Source of the DNA: Trema orientale
Lineage: Eukaryota; Streptophyta; Magnoliopsida; Rosales; Cannabaceae
Direction: 5' to 3'
DNA: 64,000 nucleotides
Assembly: GCA_002914845.1 (NCBI GenBank)
Contig: JXTC01000252.1
Coordinates: forward strand, 311,361-375,360
Below the pieces are notes generated by a model. That model was not told the DNA's origin, did not search any database, and worked only from the letters and a program-made list of their open reading frames with translations. Made by a program: the position numbers and the translations under genes. This document shows, piece after piece, positions 47,401 through 58,221 of the stretch. Position 1 is the first letter of the stretch. Each line of letters opens with the position of its first letter.

Positions 47401-49076
47401 GAGGGGGAGGAATAATGAGAATAATAATGGTGAAGAAAATAACTTGTTTTTCTTAGATGTTGTTTTATAAAAGTAAATCAAGAAGAATGGAAAAGAGGGC
47501 AGCAAGAATACCAGGATAAACCAATTGTTACTAGGAGTAAACTGTTCGGCAAGTTCGACGCATCGAGATGCTATGTAGGTTTTGTAATGATTATCATTAA
47601 TGCTGATCATGTAATCAATCATACGGTCAACAATGACCTCAACATTGGAGGACTTGGTCATTTTATAGAGTAGTTCAAATGTTTTTCGCTTGAGAGTATC
47701 ATCAGGGTCCTGGTGGTGATGAACATGAACATGAACATGAACATGAACATGGAGGTTTTTATTAAGACTTGAACTGAAAATAACAAACAAAACAAAACAA
47801 AACAAACATATTACTGATGAAGGCATGATAAATGCAGACCTCTAAGCAATCAATGACGGCCAGTTGGTGTTGCTCGGCTATCTCGGGACTCGTCTTGATG
47901 AGTCGACCAAGGGAGTCAATGCCCATATATTTGAGGTTATGACTATCGCTCTGTGCAAAGCAAAGCAAAGCAAAGCAATTTATTTATAAACAAACAATAA
48001 TGACTGAAAATTGGCAGAAAGAAAAAGACACAGGAGAGAAAAGAAGAAGAAGAAGAAAGAATGGGAACCTTCAAAAATCTGGAAATGACATCGGTGGCAG
48101 CCTCTAACAGCTTGGGATTGGGATAGAGGGAAGAAACGCAGCAAATGGACTCGTAAAGAACAGCATTGCCGATATTGCTAGCGGAGTCGCACTTGCGGAA
48201 GATGTCAGCGACGACGGTGTACATCTTGTCGCTGGCTTGCTTATCCCCAGCGGCTAGGAGAGCCAGGATCTTGAGCAACTTGATCTGAATGAAGGGGGCG
48301 GGCATGGAGTGGTAGTCGTAAGCCTTGGGGAGCCTGCGCTCGGCGACCTGCTTGAGGATGTTGACGAAGGTGGGGACCAAGTCCTTGAAGGAGGTGGGAT
48401 CGGCGGCAACGAGATCAAAGAGAGGGCAGAGGGCGGCGCCCATGACGCCCGGGTCGTTGTCGCTGAGGCGCTTGCGGAAGTTGGAGAGGAGGTGGGAGAC
48501 GGAGGAAGGGGACTTGCGGTGGAAGCGGTGGAGGGCCATGATGGCCTTCTTGCGGACGGCGTCCTTGGGGTGGGAGAGGAGGTCGAGGACCTGGGGGAGG
48601 ACGGCGGGGATGGTCTCGTCGTTGATGAGCTTGCAGACGGCGTTGAGGGCGGAGCAGACGACGAGGTAGTTGTCGGAGCGGAGGTCCTTCTGGATGGTGT
48701 TGACGATGAGGATGATGAGGTCGTGGTCGTCGGAGAGGAAGAGGGTGACGGCGAGGTAGCCGGTGCGCTTGAGGAGGAGGAGGGAGTCATCGTGGGTCAT
48801 CTTGACGGCGTGGATGTAGGCGAAGGAGGCGTCGTGGCCGAGCATCTCGACGTAGACGAGGCGGATGAGGTACTCCTTCATCTTGCGCTTGGGGATGTCA
48901 GGATCGGAGAGGCGGCGCTTGAGGGTTTCGATCTCGTGGAGAACGATGCGGTCCTCCTCCGCCTTGGATCGGGCCTCGCCAATCGACTTCACCAGCTCCA
49001 GAAACTCCTTCGATTGCCCGAAACCGCCTTGCGATCCCATCGCCAACTCCCGCCCTATGCTCTTCAGCTGCTCCAT
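41455..49076 (-). CDS. AP4E: AP-4 complex subunit epsilon
   Basis: Large subunit of the AP-4 adaptor, which forms a non-clathrin coat at the trans-Golgi network and sorts vacuolar cargo in plants. Nine exons on the - strand: 49076-48069, 47950-47840, 47709-47512, 47373-47242, 45487-45431, 45327-45211, 44281-44204, 43288-43145 and 42531-41455 (stop TAA). All are phase 0, totalling 973 aa (Arabidopsis AP4E about 938). The start MEQLKSIGRELAMGSQGGFG is the family start. The adaptin HEAT trunk covers about residues 30-600 (ALHRFHRKSPSSVSHL, SDSHNLKYMGID, DPDDTLKRKTFELLYKMTKS, FEHAGDLVNVKVAHNLMRL). A Ser/Pro/Thr-rich hinge follows with KLRLDGVQKKWGRPTY and KLAASLFGG. The C-terminus closes with DALVRQLGVTPSSQNPNLF RDLLG, as in Arabidopsis. 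Exon 1 is GC-rich, unlike the rest of the window. Introns carry microsatellites and a 116-bp tandem duplication. Confidence 0.97.
44381..44608. repeat. 116-bp tandem duplication in AP-4 epsilon intron 6
   Basis: Two near-identical consecutive copies, 44381-44496 and 44497-44608, starting GAGATGCATACATAGAGCAA and ending AGAAATATATGCAA. The second lacks 4 bp (CAAA) near AATAATAC. It lies between the exons at 45211-45327 and 44204-44281 and does not touch the splice sites. Confidence 0.9.
47718..47755. repeat. Hexanucleotide (GAACAT)n next to an AP-4 epsilon splice acceptor
   Basis: About five GAACAT units lie 10-45 bp upstream (on the - strand) of the acceptor of the exon 47709-47512, so the tract falls where the branch point and pyrimidine tract are expected. 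Pentamer runs (ACAAA)n at about 47789-47810 and (CAAAG)n at about 47957-47980 lie in neighbouring introns. Confidence 0.8.
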
Positions 49077-50920
49077 AACACCCAAACACCAACACCACCA
49101 CCACCACCACCAATACCAATATTGCTATTGCGATCCCCTTCTTCTTTTCTTCTTTTTTTTTTCCAATTTTCAAACTCTCAAATTTTGGGATCCTAGTTGA
49201 AATTGAAATTTCGGATCCCAATTCTTCATTCAAATTCAAAATCAATCAATCAATCAATCAATGTTTATTGTTTTAGGCTTTGGCTTTTGGCTTTGGCTTT
49301 TGGCTTTGGCTGGCTCGCTTAGATCTAAAGTTAAAAATTCCCTCAAATTGAAATTTTTGATACGAAATTTTGATTACATATATGAGAAAACAAAGGACAA
49401 AAAAGAGAAGCTATATGCTATTGCTATTGCTCTTGCTCTTGCTCTTGCTATTGAGTATGTATGAGAGTACGAGGGGAGGAGGGCTAACACTTACCGGGTC
49501 GGTGTCGGACTGAGAGAATAAGAGAGTCGAGCGTCTCAAGACTCGAGAGCGATATAGAGCCCCTCAAATTTTAACCTACGAACGAATAATTTATCCTCCA
49601 CCGTCTTTTACTTTTACTTCCAACTTCCAACACCCACCCACTAGTCCTTCTAACCAGTTATTTTATTTTCTTTTTGGCTTTTACGTTTTAGCTTCAAAAA
49701 CTCAGTTTTTACCTTTCCATTGGCATTTATCCCCTTTTTTTTTCCTTTTTTTTTTTTTTGGTGTTTTGCTCTTATTTTTATCCTTCTACAACTAATCATA
49801 ATCTTCACGCTTGATTCAAAAACACTATAGTACTAGGGATTTCCATTTTCACAGCCGAAAAAAAAAAAAGGACAGAGATAAAAAATAATGGGTGCATCTA
49901 CCGGCACAGCCTGATCCAATGGCCACCATTCCTCTATATTCTTTTTTCATGATGGACAGGACAGCCAAAGGTTTGACACACATTACTTTTAAGAGGAGTG
50001 CTGTATTGACTCTCAAACTAAAAACTATATATTCTAAACTAATTTAATTTAATCTTAATAATTCATTTTTCTAAAATTAATTGAAATTAACAACATTAGT
50101 TAAAGAATAAAAATAACAATAGATTAACCATGTCTAATGGAAGCTCCTTTTATAGTTCTGAAGCCTTGTTTAGGGAGGAGGATTTGTGGACAAAAATTTA
50201 GAGGTGAAGGAGATTCAACATTTGTCAAAAGGGATGAAGAGAGATCCAAATTATTCAAGTTGTTTCTGACTTTATACCACTCTATTTGTCGATTTAGCCG
50301 ATCTGGAACGTCAATTCATAAATTAAACCGTAGGTGCAGTTTCGTCAATCCATCAGACCGTATTGTCCATAGTAGTTGATTCGCACATACATTTTGCGGT
50401 ATGATCCGGACAGTTTCCATAATTTGAATAATCTTAACATAGTATAAATATAAAATAAATATAGTCCAAATAAAGATGCATAAAGAGCAATTTTAACATA
50501 GTCTAAATATTAAACTAAAAATAATAAACTTAAAGCTTACAATCAAATCAAAAGTCTTAGTTATTTTAAACTTAAGATATGACCAAATCGAAATACAAGA
50601 GTAATCTTAAAAGTCTAGAATATCTTAAATAAATTACAATACAACCATAAATCCTAAGTAAGATAACTTAATAAATAGTAATACATGCCACAATAATAAT
50701 AAAGATGTCAAACTTCAACTTTAGCTTCAAGTAGCAAAAACAAATTTATATTAGATACATATAAAATATACACATATTAAGTATATATTACAATAAAAAT
50801 TACAAATTATATATGTATATAAAAAAAATTTCTTTGGCCGGTCTCGGTTTGAAACCAAACCTTTCTTTTTTTTCCAATCTGCGAACTGAACTGAAATGAA
50901 CGTCTATCACCGGCAGCAAT

Positions 50921-51463
50921 TGTAACACCCCAAGTCCCGCATCGGGTATACTCTGGGAAGATCATGGATATTTAAGCAGTAGTCTGTGAGCCCAAAAGTA
51001 CCTTCAAGCTAGTACTTTTGGGTGAGACCCAGTGGTGTTATATTTGGTATCAGAGCCGACTCAGTCCATACCTGTGTGAGCCTTGGAAGGCTGCCACATG
51101 CCGGAATCGTGGTAAATATGGACCTCGCCTATAGGGATTATATGTGAGCTATTGAATATGGACCCCCTAGCGAGGATGCTAGGCCCTTAATGGGAGAAGA
51201 TTGTAACGCCTCAAGTCCTACATCGGGTATGCTCTTGGAAGATCATGGGTATTTAAGTGATAGTCTGTGAGCCCAAAAGTACCTTCAAGCTAGTACTTTT
51301 GAGTGAGGCCCGTATGGACTAGGTCGGCTCTGAATACCAAATGTAACATTACTAGGCCTCACCTAAAAGTGCTAGCTTGAAGGTACTTTTGGGCTCATAG
51401 ATCATCACTTAAATACCCATGATCTTCTTAGAGCATACCCGATGTGGAACTTGGGGCGTTACA
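50921..51463. mobile_element. TRIM retrotransposon fused to an inverted partial copy
   Basis: 5' LTR 50921-51042 (122 bp) starts TGTAACACCCCAAGTCCC. After two bases comes TGGTATCAGAGC (51045-51056), complementary to the 3' end of initiator tRNA-Met. A 145-bp non-coding interior ends in a purine-rich tract, AATGGGAGAAGA, and the 3' LTR starts at 51202 (TGTAACGCCTCAAG) but stops near 51310. From there the reverse complement of a second copy is attached: primer-site region on the - strand (with one extra base), then a complete inverted LTR of exactly 122 bp (51342-51463). Short LTRs, a primer site and no genes define a TRIM. The flanks GCAAT and ACAAT agree in 4 of 5 bases. Confidence 0.85.
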
Positions 51464-51739
51464 ACAATTTGCAACAACCACGTAGATTGGCCAGTTTCTA
51501 CGATTTAGAGGTTATTTTGAATACCCTTAGCTATACTAGTGCTATCTACACAAACTATTATATCTTGCATCGTCTTTTCTTAATTTAAATTTAGGTCCTT
51601 GTTAACCCTGTGCATCTTCAATTTGGTTAACATTCAACCAATCATATAACTCTATGCTTTAATGCAAATAAAAAGCGTATCTGAATCAGAATAACTTGTG
51701 TACCAAAGTACCAATCTCATCTTATTTGTCTTCTCAATT

Positions 51740-51960
51740 TTTAAAATAGTAACTAATAACTGGTAACTAATTTTCGAACACTAGTAACTAATAACCAAAG
51801 GTATTTATAACTGGTAACCGGTAACTAATCTAAAAAGTGGTACTTTTCTTTAAAAAAATAAAAAATGATACAGGAATTAAAAAAAACTGACCCACCGTAT
51901 TTTTATAATTCTTTTTTTGTTTTTGTAGGTAGAAGTGTTAGAAACCCAACTAAATGTTAT
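51740..51960. repeat. Dispersed repeat related to the element at 61042-61441
   Basis: Shares with 61200-61441 the ordered words AACTAATAA-CAA-GGTATTTATAACTGGTA, GTATTTTTATAATTCTTTT and GTTTTTGTAGGTAGAAGTGTTAGAAACCC (written in pieces). It ends at the same GAAACCC border as the 61-kb element. Confidence 0.5.
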
Positions 51961-53002
51961 GTTTCTATGCTAAGTGCAAATGGCCAAGTTAAACCCAACT
52001 AAAATATAGTAGGATCCACCAAACAAAATTTCGCCCCAAATTGGAAGGAAAAGGGAGGGGAAACAAAAAGCGAGGGAAGCTAAACACAAAAAATATACCA
52101 ATGTAATATTTTAACTGTATGACGTTTTATTTATTTATTTTATATATATATTTTTTAAAATTTTCTTTTGCATAGAGTTGACTAAAATAATAGATTATTT
52201 TCTATTAATTTCTCAACCAATTGATATGAAACTAAATATGAAAATTCTTATTAATAGTAATAAAAAAAAAATAACACACAAATCAACCAAGAAACGTGAA
52301 TTAGGTGATGGAATTTACCATATTTGAGCAATTTATCAAATTTTAAAAATGAAAAATACAAAAAATAATACAAGGAAAGTAATTTTGAAATAATATTGCT
52401 TTCTATCCTTTACCTCCAATACCAAACAAAGGAAAGTAAACTCATTTTCTTTCCTTCATGTTTACTAAATAACTATAGAGGAAAAATACTTTCATTTCCA
52501 TCCTACACATTTTCCATCACTCTTACTTTTTTCTTCTCTCTCATTTTCTTTCCTCTCTACCAAATATAGCATTAGATGTGGACTTCGTCTTCTTTCTAGC
52601 CGATGACGTACCTGCAGTTTTTGAAGAGGGCTTCTTAGCTTCGGTTCGATGGGTCTTCGCTATTATCAGATTTTTTGGGTTCGTTGAAGAAAATAGAAAA
52701 GCTTCTTGACGGAAGTGGGTATAGGATTTTTGAGTTTAAATTGAGGTGGTTTTTGGGTGATTTTTGAATTCAGTTTTATGAGGTTTTTTCTTCCAATTTC
52801 AGAGAAAAAATGGAGAGAGAAAAGAGAGAAAATGGTGAAATGAAGGGAGAAATGAGAAAAAATAGAGGTTTGAGAGTTTTACGGGGAAATGTGTGAGACA
52901 TGTCAAATCTGGATGGGGTCATATCAGAAAATAGTTGAGTTAAAAAAAGAGTATTACCGTATTTCATACCATGTGGGTCCTATTTTTCAGTCATAAAAAA
53001 AT

Positions 53003-55216
53003 GGGTTTTCTACACAAACACGGGAAAAGGTAACCCACCTTTTAAAAATACGGTCCGTACAGATAAATTATGAAAATACGGAAAACTGGTTGAGAACTTT
53101 TAAAAATACGGCCTGTGAAGTTTAAAATACGGTCTGTAATCTGACATGCATCAGGTTCCTAAAGCAAAAAAATAAAAAAAAAAATAAGAGAAACGTAAAG
53201 AGCTCGCAGGTGCGCATGTTATCATGCATTTAAATTCTTTTTTATTGTTTTTATTTTTTTATCTCATCTGCCCTTTTTCCCTCTTATTTTGAACATTTTT
53301 GCAACTAAATTAAATTCTATTTTATTTGTGCATTTTGAGAATCACAAATTTTTAAATATTCTTACCACACTTATTTGAGTAATTTTTTAAATTGATATAT
53401 TTCTTGAACGTTTCTTATTTATTAAGCAAAAAACATGCTTACTAAGACATATTTAAATTTTCAAGATACCAAAGTACCTAGTGGATTATTTATAGTAATT
53501 TCTAAATTTGTTTTATTTTTTGTTTTATGTATATATATATATATAGATATATACGAAGCACTCAAAAGTCTTATTATAAATTTATCGAATTGATACTATA
53601 AGTATCATGTCATGATACCAAAAATAATCTCTTAATCTCGCCGCCCAATTTTGCTAGATACCATAAATAATCTAGTAAGATACCTTAATAATTATTTTTC
53701 TTTGTTTTTTTTTTTATTTGCCAATAAAAAATGACCAAACTTTCTTTCTAATTTACCAAATTGATACTACACGTAACTTATTATGATACCATAAGTAATC
53801 TGATAAGATACTTTATAATAATATTTTTTCCAATTTACCATGTAAATACTACAAGTAACATGTTAAGATACTAGGTGTAACATCTTAAGCTCACCTCCCA
53901 ATTTCCCTAGATACCGTTGGTAATCCAGTAAGATACTTAGATACTATAAGTAACTTGTTAAGATACTAAGTGTAACCTATTAAGCTCACCTCCCAATTTC
54001 TCTATACGCTATAGGTGATCCGCTAAGATACTTAGATACTATAAGTAACCTGTTAAGATACTAAGTGTAAGCTCTTAAGCTCATCTCCAAAATTCCCTAG
54101 ATACCATATATAATCCGATAAGATACCTAGATACTATAAGTAACTTGTTAAGATACTAAGTATAACTTCTTAAGCTCACCTCTCAATTTCCCTAAATACC
54201 ATAGGTAATCTGGTAAGATACCTATGATAATTATTTTCATCTATTTATTTTGTTAGTTAATTCTTACCATCTTTTTTTTTTCCTTAATTAATTATTATAG
54301 GTAACTTACCATGATAACATAAATAACCTGGTAAGATATATTATAATAATATTTTTTTTTTCTAATTACTAGTTTGATATTATAGGTAACCTGCTATGAT
54401 ACTATAGGTACTTGGTAAGATACTCATAACAATATATATATATTTTATTGTGCAACATAGAACAATCAAATTTCATTTTTATTTTGCCAAGTTGATACTA
54501 TTGGTAAGATGCTATGATATATCAATACTACAGATAACCCCGTAAGATATCTTATGATAATTATTTTTATCTAATTTACTAGATTGATATAATAGGTAAC
54601 ACATGATGATACCATAAGTAATTTGGTAATATACATGTGATAATATATATATATATATATTTGTATTTTAAAATTGCGAAAAAAAAGTAACTAAATTGCA
54701 CCACATCTTATCCATTCAATTTAAAAATATAGATAATTGGATATATTATTCGTGAAACCTATTTTTATTGCCACAAATAGAATTTTTGTTTTGCTACAAC
54801 TTTTTTAAATTTTAAAATTACAAAAAAAAAGAAGAAAAATATTATTTAAACTAATTTAATGAAAGATGGAAAAAAAATTAAATATTAAAACGAAAAGACA
54901 TTAAAATATTTCAACAATTAAAAATGGAGATGAATTGAAAGAAAAAAAAAAGAGAATTGAAAATGAAAAAAAATGTTGCATCAGAGCAACACTAGTCTGA
55001 TGCGCACTGTGCACGTCAGACCCCCTAATATAAAGTTTTCTGTTTCTTTTTTTCTTTTTACTGTTTTTTTGTTTTTTTCATTTTGGGCCTGGTAATGTGT
55101 CTTAACTAATGGACCGTATAGAAAACGAGAAAAGTCGTATTTTTCAAAAGATAGTTGTCCGAACACCGTATATTTATAAGTCATTTACCAAAAACCGTAT
55201 AGTGGGTAATTTCCCC
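53003..55216. mobile_element. 2.2-kb TIR-type element carrying a 95-bp tandem array (MULE-like, tentative)
   Basis: An exact 9-bp direct repeat TAAAAAAAT flanks the segment (52994-53002 and 55217-55225). The ends start GGGTTTTCTACAC and, on the other strand, GGGGAAATTACCCAC. Subterminal words recur inverted: GTAACCCACC / ATTACCCACT, TAAAAATACGG / AAAATACG and TCTGACATGCATCAGG / GTCTGACGTGCAC. No transposase frame was found. The target repeat is low complexity and the arms are weak, so the borders are tentative. Confidence 0.45.
53887..54222. repeat. 95-bp tandem repeat array (about 3.5 units)
   Basis: Units start AAGCTCACCTCCCAATTT at 53887, 53982, 54077 and 54172, exactly 95 bp apart, each holding CTAGATACC, GGTAATCC-GTAAGATAC, ATACTATAAGTAACTTGTT and AAGATACTAAGTGTAA. 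Diverged half-units extend upstream to about 53625 and downstream to about 54610, so the ancestral array was longer. The motif ATACCATAGGTAATCTGGTA is a sub-repeat within each unit. Confidence 0.9.
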
Positions 55217-56131
55217 TAAAAAAATTTATTGAAAAAGTGGTCTTAAAAAAGATATTTTGGCCCAATTTAGTCCTATCATGTCCCTTTCTCTTAAGACTCC
55301 TTAAGGGCTAAGGCGAGGCCCAGTATTACACATTAGGCCCGGGCAGCTCACGGCCTTGTATGGATCCTTATTGAAATGGTCAAGCCCGCCCAGGAAAGTA
55401 CCATAACTGGAACTTTTGTTGTTGGTATAATTCGTTTTGCAGCACCTTTTTTTTAAGAACAAACTGCTCTAAGACTAATATTTTCGTATAATACTACTAT
55501 GCTGGATCTGGATGGCCCTTTTAACAAATCTACAGTCAGTTGATCACCAACGCATTATGTGGCAATTTTAAGATGGATTTTAAGTAAAGATAAATAAATG
55601 TGTGTATGTACGAGACAAAAGTTAAAATGTGATATAAAGGATCTTATAAATTGCTATAGGGTATCTATATGTTTCCACTTTTGCGGTATAGCAAGAATTT
55701 TCCAGTACAACAGGGTGATCTATTTATGTGTTGAGAATATTCCTTCAATCTCATGATTAATGTTTTGATCCCTTAACGCAAGCAAAGTCCTCTAGCTTCA
55801 TATTTTTATGTTATGTCCAGTTAATTGCTTCAAATTTTGTATTAGCAACGCCTGCAACTAAATTATATATGCCTAAGCACCATCGAGTTACACTAATTCA
55901 ATTTTGCAATGAATTGGGCTGGAAAGTATCTAAAGGTACGTAACAATGGCTTCTTTGGTTCCAATATAAGTTAATTACCTCTTTTCATGTCTGTGATGAT
56001 CGATTGATGGACTTATTACTGGTGAATAATATATTGAAAGATCAACACCAATATATAACCAAAACTTTAGCAAATCTATTAGCCTTTTAGTTATTTATTT
56101 TTATATGCATTGCCTTGAGTAATTGTTTTTA

Positions 56132-57417
56132 GGGTTAATGGTACCATTGGTCCCCAACTTATTACTATTTTGGCATATCGGTCCTCAACCTTTTTTTTGT
56201 GGTATTTAAGTACTAAACGTTTCTTTTTTTGGCACCATTGATCTTTTTGGCATATTCTATCCAAGATTCCGTTCAAATTCATTTGAATGAGAGAAATTTT
56301 GCACCATTGATCTCGATTTTTCAATTGTTTAATAATTTGGTCCATATTTTTTTGTACTTGTATTTCCGAATAACAATATTGCATCCACCAATCTTTCGGA
56401 AAATTAAAGTTCTAAAAAATTAAAATTTCAAAATATTGACAGATGCAATAACATAAAGAAATGAACATTTAATGGAAAACTATAAAACTTTTCAGGCTTA
56501 TCTGCTGCAAATAGTTAATTAATTTTTTAGAATAGCCATTCATAATTACATGAACATTTAATGGATATAGTAAATTTTCAGTCAAATTTGATTAGTATAA
56601 AAATGTGTATGTGATTTTTTTTATTTTAAAAATAGTAATAATTAATGGAAAACTATAAACTTTTCAAGTTTATTTGCTTTAAATAGTTAATTAATTTTTT
56701 AGAATAACCATTCGTAATTACATGAACATTTAATAGATATAGTAAATTTTTAGTCAAATTTGACTAGTATAAAAGTGTGTATGTGAAATTTTTTTTGTTT
56801 TAAAAATGGTAATAATTAATAGAAAACTATAAAACTTGTCAAGCTTATTTGCTTCAAATAGTTAATTAATTTTTTTAGAATAACCATTTATAATTACATG
56901 AACATTTAATGGAGATAGTAAATTTTCAGTCAGATTTGACGAGAATAAAAGTGTGTATGTGATTTTTTTTTTGTTTTAAAAATGGTAAGATAATTATTTT
57001 TTGTTCATAAAGTTATTATAGTTTGATTTTGTTCATAAAGTTACTATAGTTTAACATAAACTAAGGTTTATTAGTATAATTTTTTTTCTTTTTTGAATTT
57101 AGTTTTTAAATAAATTGTTTATTTTATATCCATCTTTGAATTTTAATTTTTCGAAAAATTGGCAAATGTAATATTGTTAATCGGAAATATGAGTACAAAA
57201 AAATAGAGATCAAATTGTTAAACAATTGAAAAATCGAGATAAATAGTGTAAAATTTCTCTTATTCAAATGAATTTTAATGAAATCTTGGATGGAATATAC
57301 CAAAAGGACCAATGGTACTAAAAAAAGAATGTTTAGTACTTAAATACCACAAAAAAAATGTTGGAGACCAATATGCCAAAATGGTAATAGGTTGGGGACC
57401 AATGGTATCGTTAACCC
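56132..57417. mobile_element. Non-autonomous Mutator-like element, 1286 bp, 9-bp target duplication
   Basis: Long inverted arms of about 290 bp: left GGGTTAATGGTACCATTGGT, later TTGTGGTATTTAAGTACTAAA and TCCAAGATTCC. Right, reverse-complemented, GGGTTAACGATACCATTGGT, TTGTGGTATTTAAGTACTAAA and TCCAAGATTTC. An exact 9-bp duplication TTGTTTTTA flanks it (56123-56131 and 57418-57426). The centre (about 56461-56990) holds three tandem copies of a roughly 174-bp unit containing ACATGAACATTTAATGG, AGTCAAATTTGA and ATAGTTAATTAATTTTTTAG. Long TIRs, 9-bp duplication and lack of a transposase define a non-autonomous MULE. Confidence 0.88.
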
Positions 57418-58221
57418 TTGTTTTTATATGGTTTACCTAATAGTAATTTATTTTTATATCGTTTGCCTTTTATATATGGCAATTTGATTTTATATGGTTT
57501 CTCACCTTGTTGGCTTGGCTTATACATAGAGCCACCACCCTTCATTCTCCACATACAACCAAGAGCCAATCCTAAGAGAATTGTGAGATGTGTCAAAACT
57601 AGTATAATAGAGTTAAGTCCAATTTAACAGAAATTGGCTTGTCTTTAGAGTGTTATTCTAGAGTGTCAATTTACCTCTGTGTAATATTGGATCTTTGTGT
57701 ACGAAGATCATTTTCATTATTAATAGAAGTTATTCTTCTTCTATTTTTCATGTGTTGTTGTGCTCAACAAATAATTCTTTTGTTAATCACTTGCAAATTG
57801 TTATAAATATAATTAACTACTAATATATAACTGTATAACAAAGAGACACATATATATATATATGGAGATAGCAGCCTGCTTGACAACTTGCTTGCATACA
57901 TATGTACATATAGTAGTACTGTACTACTATTTCATAAACCTTATTGATTGAACTCCGCCTTGATCGCTTCGTTCAATTTTCATACATATAAAAAAGATAA
58001 TAATATCTGATCATCAACTTCAGCCAGAGTATATAGTTGAAGTTGGCACATACTTAATCGTATGTAATAAACAACAATTAAACAAAGGCTGAAGTTCAGG
58101 TGGTAGACTAGAGATGTTATTATGAGTATGAAAACGACGTGCCGGTTAATTAAGAAAGAAAGAAAGAAAGAAGAGAAACAAATATATATATATATATTTA
58201 AAGATAGTAGCCGTTATCCTC

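Larger units (their letters stand above)
49077..58221. other. 9-kb intergenic region AP-4 epsilon / CASP-like
   Basis: The first 500 bp contain the AP-4 epsilon 5' UTR and promoter, with a (GGCTTTGGCTTTT)-type run near 49275-49310 and a hexamer run of GCTATT/GCTCTT units (about 49416-49452). Beyond it are a TRIM retrotransposon composite (50921-51463), a foldback-related repeat (51740-51960), a 2.2-kb TIR element with a tandem array (53003-55216) and a 1.3-kb MULE-type element (56132-57417). The stretches 49500-50900, 51960-53000 and 55220-56120 show no supportable gene. Confidence 0.7.

Noticed and set aside
48309..49196. 295-codon open frame on the + strand opposite AP-4 epsilon exon 1
   Set aside because: GC-rich antisense shadow with a Glu/Val/Gly-only composition; the - strand frame encodes the conserved adaptin sequence.
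53887..54222. CRISPR-like regular spacing of 95 bp
   Set aside because: Whole units are similar, with no unique spacers; it is a minisatellite in a plant genome.
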